Assembly (NCBI RefSeq): GCF_900188415.1
Contig: NZ_FZNV01000003.1
Span: forward strand, 682,001 to 746,000
DNA length: 64,000 nt
Source of the DNA: Maribacter sedimenticola
GTDB taxonomy: Bacteria > Bacteroidota > Bacteroidia > Flavobacteriales > Flavobacteriaceae
Reading direction: 5' to 3'
Shown: in pieces, positions 9,210 to 16,192 of the stretch
Layout of the letters: each line of letters starts with the position of its first letter
How positions within the stretch are numbered: position 1 is the first letter of the stretch
Translations under genes and position numbers: made by a program
Notes under the pieces: model-generated
The model's database searches: none
Seen by the model: only the letters and a program-made list of their open reading frames with translations
What the model was told of the DNA's origin: nothing

Positions 9210-10908
9210 CTGGCGTTGTACTTGATTTTGGCTTAAAACGATTTACAAATGAGGTTAAGTTGGTTGCGTAACCTACTAAAACTTGAGGGAAAATAGCATC
9301 TGACGCTGTATGATAAGCGACTCCAACCCTAGCATACACACCGCCAGTAGTTTTTCCTGGATTTGTTAACCAATAAAAATTGGTAGAGACATTAACTAAA
9401 TTATGTTTAACTAAAAAGGAATTAGATTGATCTTGAATAATTATATCATCTCTAAAATCTCGTTCATTAACTTCTAACTGATCATTCAAATTAAATTCTT
9501 CTAAACTCAACATGATATCTGCACCGAAATTATCTTGAGGACGAAACTCAAAATTAACATATGGGCCATGCGAAATGGAAAGCACTTGACCTTTAGTAAT
9601 TACATCTTGATCACTAGATTGGGTGTTGGAATATTGAAACCCTGTACGATAAAATCCTAAATTATAGCCTAAGGAATAGGTTGAAAACCACCCTTTTGAC
9701 TCAAAACTTAATACATCCACACCTATCATAGCATTTAGATTGTTCTTTTTCATTAAATCAAAATGAGAAACCATCTCCGTATCAGAAAAGTTTATAAAAC
9801 GAGAATCATTTTCAAAACTGTTGTTTAAAGCCACATTAGCCGTTAGCTTAAATTGTTTTAATGCGGTCAATTTTGCCCAATTACCTAAATTCAATGGCAT
9901 TATCAAATCTGCCTGAGCATTGATGAGTGAATTACTATTCTCAGTATTAAATCCCATTAAATCAGAATAAATAATCGCGGTAAAAAAGTCAAAAAAACGT
10001 CGCTGTACCACCTTATAAGAATTAGACTCATTCTCTCCATTCGCAAGTCTAAATCGCTGATTGGCTATCGAAAATCCAAAATTCCCTTTGTTTTTTTCTC
10101 CGATATTTTTGTAATCGAAAATATCATTTACATGTACTTCAATCTCTTCACCATTTTTGGCTTGTCCTGTTAAAACATATTTAACTCTTACTAATTTACT
10201 GGCATTGTCATAAAAATTGAAGGCGCGCAATGGAATACTATACTTATAGTTATATAACTCAATTATCTCATGTTCTTGGCTGTTTTTACATTCGATGGTC
10301 GCCTCCACTGAAATTGCAGAAGCTTTATTATTAAAAAATACAATAACGGCATTGTTTAAAATTAGATTTTCTTTTTGATGAGTATGTGTTGTATCTACAT
10401 TTCGATAATATTTTTGCCTTTCGAATTTGGAGGGAGAATTAATTAGAAATTTCGTTTTATCCTTTAAAACTATGGTTGCAGCATCTTCATCAACAAATTT
10501 ATCAACGCCTTCTGTAGTTTTTTGGACCTCTGATTTATCATTTTCTATTAGACTATTTACTTTATCCAATAATTGTTCTAGATAAACCCTTTCTTCTGGT
10601 CTAACCAAACTGTCATTATCGAAGGCGCTATCAACACCAGATTTAATTGTAAAATCAATAATTGCATCAGCTAACATTTGAGGAAGTATTTTATGATTAA
10701 AGCCTTGTGTTGGACCATGACAACTATCTATAGTGCTAGTGCAAATTTTCGCCTTAAATTCTCTTTGAAAATTTTTAACTTTCACCTTATATACACGTTT
10801 GTTTAATGAAATGTTGTCTACGGTTATATACTCATCTTTTTCTTCTGTAGATTGGGCCGCTATTAAAATGGGAATTAATAATAGGATAATTGTTATACGC
10901 TTAACCAT
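9196..10908 (-). CDS. Secreted protein with predicted outer-membrane beta-barrel C-terminus
   Basis: A 570-residue protein with a signal peptide (IILLLIPILIAAQS, cleavage near residue 19). The N-terminal half is soluble-looking, with a Cys pair (KICTSTIDSCHG) and a helical stretch near residues 85-160. From about residue 270 onward there are alternating amphipathic strands with many aromatic residues, ending in a transmembrane-strand-like segment, which suggests an outer-membrane barrel. The family is not recognised. It is the first gene of a two-gene minus-strand operon with the amidohydrolase. A palindrome 63 bp upstream of its start is shared with the two-component operon at 15.8 kb. Confidence 0.72.
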   Translation of the reverse strand: MVKRITIILLLIPILIAAQSTEEKDEYITVDNISLNKRVYKVKVKNFQREFKAKICTSTIDSCHGPTQGFNHKILPQMLADAIIDFTIKSGVDSAFDNDSLVRPEERVYLEQLLDKVNSLIENDKSEVQKTTEGVDKFVDEDAATIVLKDKTKFLINSPSKFERQKYYRNVDTTHTHQKENLILNNAVIVFFNNKASAISVEATIECKNSQEHEIIELYNYKYSIPLRAFNFYDNASKLVRVKYVLTGQAKNGEEIEVHVNDIFDYKNIGEKNKGNFGFSIANQRFRLANGENESNSYKVVQRRFFDFFTAIIYSDLMGFNTENSNSLINAQADLIMPLNLGNWAKLTALKQFKLTANVALNNSFENDSRFINFSDTEMVSHFDLMKKNNLNAMIGVDVLSFESKGWFSTYSLGYNLGFYRTGFQYSNTQSSDQDVITKGQVLSISHGPYVNFEFRPQDNFGADIMLSLEEFNLNDQLEVNERDFRDDIIIQDQSNSFLVKHNLVNVSTNFYWLTNPGKTTGGVYARVGVAYHTASDAIFPQVLVGYATNLTSFVNRFKPKSSTTPDENK

Positions 10909-10961
10909 AACTGATTTAAATAATTATTATGCTAAAATTATATTGAACAATATTTTTTAAC

Positions 10962-10981
10962 AATACCCACTAATAGGTATT
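10962..10981. promoter_or_regulatory. Imperfect palindrome, candidate LuxR-type regulator operator (copy 1)
   Basis: AATACCCACTAATAGGTATT has 8-bp arms with one mismatch around a 4-bp centre. It is centred about 63 bp upstream of the start codon of the minus-strand outer-membrane gene, followed on that strand by a TATAAT-like element. A related copy lies at 15912-15931, upstream of the operon that encodes a LuxR-family response regulator. Regulators of this family bind inverted repeats of this size. The pairing is inference. Confidence 0.45.
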
Positions 10982-11157
10982 TTTAATCCAAATAACTGTT
11001 AATTAGTTAGTTGCATAAGAAATGCTTAATGCCAATTAAAAATGAATTGTGAGCTTTTATTTTTAGTAGCTTATAAAACCTCCAGCACGAATACCAAAAA
11101 GCAATCAAAATTCTTTTCCCCGAAAACGGTATCTTCGAGAGCCATACCTAATGCATT

Positions 11158-11448
11158 ATGCCCAAAAACACTACATCGCAATCTTGGGTTGCTACATTAA
11201 TTGAACTGGTGGAAGTCTTTTTTACCAGTTTTCGCCAAAGTAAAAGAGGTAGAACGTGGCACCAACATGTGGTGCCTTATAAAAATGCTTGGGCCGTACG
11301 GCGCGAAGGGAACAAACGTATTACCTCCAAGCATAGGCTACAGCTTACGGCAATCAACAAAGCCAAGCGATTGGCTCGTAAATACAAGGCAGATGTGATT
11401 ATCCATAGAGAGGACGGCACCATACGAGACCGTATCAACTATGAGTAA
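11158..11448 (+). CDS. DUF2188 domain protein
   Basis: A 96-residue protein. The C-terminal 60 residues carry the DUF2188 pattern: HVVPYKNAWAVRREG, a helix LTAINKAKRLARKYKADV, then VIIHREDGTIRDRINYE. The N-terminal 30 residues are hydrophobic and variable. Function in this family is unknown; members are small basic proteins that often occur singly. It stands alone between two minus-strand genes. An alternative overlapping frame at 11201-11398 has no family pattern and is a shadow. Confidence 0.75.
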   Translation: MPKNTTSQSWVATLIELVEVFFTSFRQSKRGRTWHQHVVPYKNAWAVRREGNKRITSKHRLQLTAINKAKRLARKYKADVIIHREDGTIRDRINYE

Positions 11449-11628
11449 TTGGGCATAGAATAAAAGGGAGATGAGAAGTATTTTACAATCTCAAATTTTA
11501 TACTTAGTTCTGCTTTGCATAGCCCAAAAACAATGTCTTTATAAAGAGGCCGCTGAAACTCCCTTTGGGTAAAAAATAGATGTGTTTAATAAAATGGTTT
11601 TCTATCCTTATTTTAGGTTGTCCGCTTA

Positions 11629-12666
11629 TTATAAAACTATGTCCCCTTGTATGAGGTAGTCGGTCAGCAAGGAGCGCATGGCGTTCTGGTCCAAGCCTAC
11701 CGGAGTTTCGGTACGATAGAGGGTCTTAATGATCTCCTGGTCAAAGGTGTTAAATTGGTCCGCCGGCCCGGAGCACATAACACTGGTTGCCTCGGTGTCG
11801 CAGTATTGGTCCGAGGTATGTCCCAAACCAATTATATGGCCAAACTCATGTTTAAAGAGGCCTTCATCTGGACCACGCATCCATATTCTACCTTTATAAA
11901 TTTGGTAATCACTATCCGTGTTATAAAGTGCATAACCACCAAAATTTCCATCACTGATCAAGTCGTACATATCGGGCCAAATGGTCACAACAGCGCTAGT
12001 TGGACCCATAATTAGATGTACATTGGATTCTTCTGGAGTAGCCACCAATTCAATTGTAGTGCCATCTGTCATCAATACTCTAAATTCTTCCAAATAGTTC
12101 TCAACAGTAGCGGCATAATCACTTGGCAAATCTCCTTCAATATATAATTGTACCGCTCCTTGCCATTTTTCACTGAGATTGCCACCACTGGCCGTGGGTG
12201 ATAATTTATACGTTAAATAAATATATTCGTTTATAAAACTTTTTTGAAAATTGGTCAATGGTCCGTCATCTTTGTCCAATATATCTATGGTAACCGTCGC
12301 AATAGTCTTATTTCCTTTTATGTCCTTAGCGCTTACATTAAACGATATTGATTGTGTGGTTTCATAATCAAAAATGGGCGTTCTTTTTGTCCAAATCTCA
12401 CCTGTGTTAGCACTGACGGTCAGTTCAATATCCGATTCCAATGCATATGTAATTTTATCCCCTTCAGGGTCCTGCGCAGTAACGCTTCCAATGGAAGTTA
12501 GCTCAAAAGGGTTTTCATAAATAGTAAACTGCTGATCCGCCATTATAGGACTAGCATTAACCGGAACAGGCTCTTCAATATCCGCTACTTCATCTTTGGC
12601 ACAAGAGAACATGAACAAAAGACCCACTACGCTAAGAACGTTATACACTTGCTTATTGATTCTCAT
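11629..12666 (-). CDS. Lipoprotein zinc metalloprotease with cadherin-like domain
   Basis: A 345-residue protein with a lipoprotein signal (LLFMFSC, C22). Residues 40-133 form a cadherin-like beta domain (QFTIYENPFELTSIGSV, then VTAQDPEGDKITYAL, ending TIDILDKDDGP). The second half is a metzincin-type protease: HEFGHIIGLGHT (H273, E274, H277, H283) with a Met-turn SVMCSG near residue 297. The catalytic domain is intact. It is probably anchored at the cell surface. The gene starts 37 bp after the end of the response-regulator gene on the same strand and may be read through from that operon. Confidence 0.87.
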   Translation of the reverse strand: MRINKQVYNVLSVVGLLFMFSCAKDEVADIEEPVPVNASPIMADQQFTIYENPFELTSIGSVTAQDPEGDKITYALESDIELTVSANTGEIWTKRTPIFDYETTQSISFNVSAKDIKGNKTIATVTIDILDKDDGPLTNFQKSFINEYIYLTYKLSPTASGGNLSEKWQGAVQLYIEGDLPSDYAATVENYLEEFRVLMTDGTTIELVATPEESNVHLIMGPTSAVVTIWPDMYDLISDGNFGGYALYNTDSDYQIYKGRIWMRGPDEGLFKHEFGHIIGLGHTSDQYCDTEATSVMCSGPADQFNTFDQEIIKTLYRTETPVGLDQNAMRSLLTDYLIQGDIVL

Positions 12667-12703
12667 ATACTGTTTTATTACGATTACTATTTATGCTAAC
12701 TTT

Positions 12704-13318
12704 CTAAAACTCATACTTCTTCTCTACCGCATACCTCAACAATTCCCCTGCACCGCTCAAACCCAATTTACGGATCATGTTCTTACGGTGGGTGTCTACG
12801 GTACTTTTGCCAATAAAGAGTTCGTCCGCAATTTGATGGCTGGTATGGCCTTTGGCAACCAATTGTAAAATTTCGCGTTCACGGGATGAAAGCACACTTT
12901 TAGAGCTGTTCCTTTCCGCATCCGGTAAGTGAATCTTTTTATCGAAATAGGTTCTGCCATCGGCAACGGTGCGTATGGCTTCCAATACCACCTCTAAACT
13001 ACTATTCTTTAAAATATAGCCTTGCGCCCCGGCCGCCAGCATCTGTTTAACGGCATCATCTTGGTCAAACATCGTAAAGGCCACTACTTTGGTATGGGGC
13101 AACTCCTTTAATATAATTTTGGTGGCCTCTATACCATCTAGTTTAGGCATACGAATATCACAGAGCACAACCTTGGGCTGCCTTAACCTCACCAACTTCA
13201 ACAACGCTTCTCCATTATTGGCATGGCCAATTACCGTAATGTCATCCTCATATTTTACATAGGATTTAATGCCGTCTATTAGGGCTTGGTGGTCTTCGGC
13301 TATGGCTACGGTGATCAT
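12704..13318 (-). CDS. LuxR/NarL-family response regulator
   Basis: A 204-residue two-domain regulator. The receiver domain has the acidic pair E8/D9, phosphoacceptor D54 (VVLCDIRMPKLDG), a conserved Thr in VAFTMF and Lys in ILKNSS. The DNA-binding domain is a LuxR helix-turn-helix (SSREREILQLVAKGHTSHQIADEL then IGKSTVDTHRKN). Its start overlaps the kinase stop by 4 bp, so kinase and regulator are translationally coupled. It probably controls its own operon and perhaps the gene at 9196-10908 through the shared palindrome. Confidence 0.93.
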   Translation of the reverse strand: MITVAIAEDHQALIDGIKSYVKYEDDITVIGHANNGEALLKLVRLRQPKVVLCDIRMPKLDGIEATKIILKELPHTKVVAFTMFDQDDAVKQMLAAGAQGYILKNSSLEVVLEAIRTVADGRTYFDKKIHLPDAERNSSKSVLSSREREILQLVAKGHTSHQIADELFIGKSTVDTHRKNMIRKLGLSGAGELLRYAVEKKYEF

Positions 13319-15147
13319 ATGGGTATATCTATTAAAATGGAAGTGCCCTTGCCCAATACACTATCTATGGTGAAATGGCCCTCTAAATGTTCTATACGCT
13401 TTTCTATATTGGTCAATCCCATACCGTTTTTGCCCTTTACGGCGTTGGTACGGTCAAAACCTTTGCCATTGTCTTCTACAATGATGTTCAAGGTGTCCTT
13501 ATGTTGGGTTAATTGTATATTTAACGTTGTGGCTTCGGCATGTTTAATGGCATTGGCCACCAATTCCTGTACCGTTCTAAAAAGGCTTAGTTCCAATGAA
13601 TTTTCAAGTCGGTCGCCCATGCCGAAATCTTCCACGGTTACCTGTAGCGCATTGGTTTCGGTAATTACCTGGGCCATTTTTTTTATGGCGGGCAATAGAC
13701 CTTGGTCGCTCATTACGCCAGAGTTTTTGCTATGGGCCATACCCCTTACTTTTTGATAGGCCTCTTCCAATAAGGTTTCCGCTTGGTGCAAGGCCGGGTC
13801 CTTAAATTTGCTTTTCACGGTGTTGAAATGCAGTTTTATCGTTGCCATTAGACTGCCCAAATCATCATGTAGTTCATTGGCCACCCGTTGTCGCTCCTTT
13901 TCCTGGCCCTCTATCATGGCATCTATACTAACGAGCTCTTGCTGCTTTAATAGGTTGTCTACCCGTTCTTGTTTTAGTTGGGTTTCCTGTTCTGCCAATA
14001 ACCGTTTTTTGGTCGTGTTCTTCTGAAGTAATAGGGCAAAACCAGCACCAAAAACCAATGCAAGTGTAGTAACTATTAGCCAATTCTGAGTTGATTTTCG
14101 CTTGTTCTCACTAATAATTTGATCTAATTTTAATTTATCGGTTTGATTTTCGACTGCTAACAAAGAGGATTCCAGTGTATTGTTTTTATACCCTAAGTTA
14201 TATTCGGCAACTAATGAACGATTTAAATAAAAATAAGCCGAGTCATGTTTAGCTTCAGTTGCAAAAATATCTGCAGCTAGTCTATCGTCATAAAATTGAT
14301 CTTTTAAATCTTTACTTGTAGTTCTAGATTGCTCTAAGTATTTTTTAGACGCCCTTAAATCCCCTTGCAGAAGTTTGGTGTCTGCCAATTGCCAAATGTT
14401 TGAGTTTTTCAAAGACTTAAAATCAAGTTTACTTTTACATAAACTATTTGATTTAATGAAATAATACTCCGCCAAACTATAGTCTCCTTTAATTTTAGCT
14501 TCAATTCCTTTTTCATGAAAATAAACTGGATAAAGTATATGTGTATCCGACAATTGATTAAAAATAGAATCTAATTTCAGCACATAATCAAAATAATTAA
14601 AATCCACCTTTAATTCTTGGTTTGCCTTCGAGTAAAAAACCAATTGATAAAGCAATAGTATAATTTCATCTTCGATATCTGCCTTAATATCATCGAAATA
14701 ATTTAGATATAGTTCAAATTGTTTACTGCCGATAAAGATTTCCTCTTTCAATAAATCTAATATGCCAATAAGTGCAGTTTTGGTATAAGCAATGTTTCCT
14801 AAGCTTTCAGAGATAGCCAAAGCTTTTGAAAATTCTTGGTAGGCAATAATCGTTGAGTCACCGCCTAATAATTGAGCATTATAGCCAGCTATCATCTTTT
14901 TTAGAAATAAAACATCTTTATTTTTAGATGTATTGGTACCTAAATCGACGGGCTTTTTGTGTATACGTAAATTAGATAATTTAATACAATAGCTTCTTAC
15001 AGAATCGTTCTTTATTTTTTCCGAAATTTTCAGTGCGTTTTCATATTGCCTGTTTTTAAGATTTACTAAAACTGTCTCCGTTGTAATGTCTTTTTCACCT
15101 TGTTGAATAAAAATAAACATCAAGAAAATGATTAGACTTTTACACAT
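13315..15147 (-). CDS. Sensor histidine kinase, HisKA_3 type with TPR-like sensor region
   Basis: A 610-residue kinase starting at ATG 15147; the longer frame begins at a TTG overlapping the upstream stop. A signal or anchor helix is followed by about 310 residues of TPR-like helical repeats, a transmembrane helix (about 355-375), a coiled coil, then HisKA_3 dimerisation with RQRVANELHDDLGSL (phospho-His about residue 427). The ATPase domain shows QELVANAIKHA, VEDNGKGFD and GMGLTNIEKRI. The TPR region is presumably periplasmic. The gene adjoins the preceding secreted-protein gene and overlaps the regulator, forming a three-gene operon. Confidence 0.92.
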   Translation of the reverse strand: MCKSLIIFLMFIFIQQGEKDITTETVLVNLKNRQYENALKISEKIKNDSVRSYCIKLSNLRIHKKPVDLGTNTSKNKDVLFLKKMIAGYNAQLLGGDSTIIAYQEFSKALAISESLGNIAYTKTALIGILDLLKEEIFIGSKQFELYLNYFDDIKADIEDEIILLLYQLVFYSKANQELKVDFNYFDYVLKLDSIFNQLSDTHILYPVYFHEKGIEAKIKGDYSLAEYYFIKSNSLCKSKLDFKSLKNSNIWQLADTKLLQGDLRASKKYLEQSRTTSKDLKDQFYDDRLAADIFATEAKHDSAYFYLNRSLVAEYNLGYKNNTLESSLLAVENQTDKLKLDQIISENKRKSTQNWLIVTTLALVFGAGFALLLQKNTTKKRLLAEQETQLKQERVDNLLKQQELVSIDAMIEGQEKERQRVANELHDDLGSLMATIKLHFNTVKSKFKDPALHQAETLLEEAYQKVRGMAHSKNSGVMSDQGLLPAIKKMAQVITETNALQVTVEDFGMGDRLENSLELSLFRTVQELVANAIKHAEATTLNIQLTQHKDTLNIIVEDNGKGFDRTNAVKGKNGMGLTNIEKRIEHLEGHFTIDSVLGKGTSILIDIPI

Positions 15148-15149
15148 TA

Positions 15150-15842
15150 TCAATACAATTTATTGTACCCTGTTTTACACCTTAATCCTGGTCTTAAAAA
15201 AAAAGAATCAATATTTACTTGAGAACTTCTTTCTTCATAATTTTCTTTTTGAACAATATGGGTTAGGCCATCAAATGCAAAAAACTCCGTATCTACAATG
15301 AAATTATTGTGAGGTTTAATTTTAAATGTTCCCAAATCATTTTTAAATGTAAAATCTCCCTGAACATTTTCAAAATCTTCTACTTGACTTTCAATGAACA
15401 TTGGCATCAGATACTTTTCTGTAACTACAATACTGTTTTGTTTTAACTTTATAATCTCGTCAGTTAACGGTATCTGGCATGAAACTTTTGTAATTGCTTT
15501 ATTAAATTTTTTTGCTCTCACATATATCTTAAACTTTAAAGAATCGCTCTTAATAGAACAACTGTCTAGAACGGCTTTCTCTATTCCCATAAAAATTTTT
15601 GATTTATAATTCATTATAATGAATTCTGCTCCTAGTAATTGTCTGACGCTAGCCTCATCAGTTTCTTTTGATATTAATTTACCATGAATTCCATAATTTG
15701 AATTATAGTTCTGGCTTGACATAAATGGCTGAAACTCTTCTGAATTCATAACTAGCGTTCCGTTCAAATTTATTGTTTCTTCTTGAGCACAAATAAGATT
15801 AACAATAAGCAAGAAGGAAATTAAAGTCTGTAGTTTTTTCAT
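15150..15842 (-). CDS. Secreted hypothetical protein, first gene of two-component operon
   Basis: A 230-residue protein with a signal peptide (LISFLLIVNLICAQ). The mature part is mostly beta (KIYVRAKKFNKAITKVSCQIPL, KIKPHNNFIVDTEFFAFDG). Residues 30-55 (NLNGTLVMNSEEFQPFMSS) recall a CarboxypepD_reg-like or periplasmic beta-sandwich fold, but no family can be named. The stop lies directly before the kinase start, so it is co-transcribed with the kinase and regulator and could be a ligand-binding accessory of the sensor. It is preceded by the palindrome at 15912-15931. Confidence 0.7.
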   Translation of the reverse strand: MKKLQTLISFLLIVNLICAQEETINLNGTLVMNSEEFQPFMSSQNYNSNYGIHGKLISKETDEASVRQLLGAEFIIMNYKSKIFMGIEKAVLDSCSIKSDSLKFKIYVRAKKFNKAITKVSCQIPLTDEIIKLKQNSIVVTEKYLMPMFIESQVEDFENVQGDFTFKNDLGTFKIKPHNNFIVDTEFFAFDGLTHIVQKENYEERSSQVNIDSFFLRPGLRCKTGYNKLY

Positions 15843-15911
15843 GGCTTTTGTGTTTTAGTGATTCTTAGTTTTTTGGTTTGGTTAAAATTGAAATAAATTA
15901 TAAAGAAATAG

Positions 15912-15931
15912 CATCCCTATAAGTGGGTATT
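15912..15931. promoter_or_regulatory. Imperfect palindrome, candidate autoregulatory operator (copy 2)
   Basis: Reading the minus strand, AATACCCACTTATAGGGATG matches the first copy at 10962 in 16 of 20 positions and keeps the AATACCCACT half site intact. It is centred about 79 bp upstream of the first gene of the kinase/regulator operon. The half-site orientation relative to the gene is opposite to copy 1, which is compatible with a near-symmetric site. No other copy was noticed in the intergenic stretches of the window. Confidence 0.45.
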
Positions 15932-16132
15932 TTAAAACCGCGGTACTTATCATTCATCAATATGAAAAAGACGGCATCACTACAAAGTAGCTATCAAGCA
16001 GGGGGAAGGATGATAGGCGTTGCTACTCAATTCATTAACAATTTAATGTTTTATCCGGATATATCACAACGGAAAACACAGTAATCAACTGACCAACAAC
16101 CCTTTATCGCAATAAACTTTTAGACCACATAG

Positions 16133-16172
16133 AAAAAGCCCCTATCAAGAGTTCTTGATAGGGGCTTTTTTT
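16133..16172 (-). terminator. Rho-independent terminator of the M14 peptidase gene
   Basis: A near-perfect hairpin (AAGCCCCTATCAA, short loop, TTGATAGGGGCTT) flanked by A and T runs on both sides, about 20 bp beyond the stop of the minus-strand peptidase gene. The flanking A/T tracts would let it work in both directions. Confidence 0.85.
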
Positions 16173-16192
16173 ATCATATCTAAGATAACGTA

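Larger units (their letters stand above)
15843..16192. other. Intergenic region between M14 peptidase and two-component operon
   Basis: About 350 bp without a confident gene. It holds the palindrome at 15912-15931, the terminator at 16133-16172, and a 40-codon ATG reading frame on the plus strand at 15962-16084 that has no recognisable family pattern and may be chance or a gene remnant. Confidence 0.5.

Noticed and set aside
11201-11398. Alternative 65-residue frame overlapping the DUF2188 gene
   Set aside because: Only the other frame carries the DUF2188 pattern.
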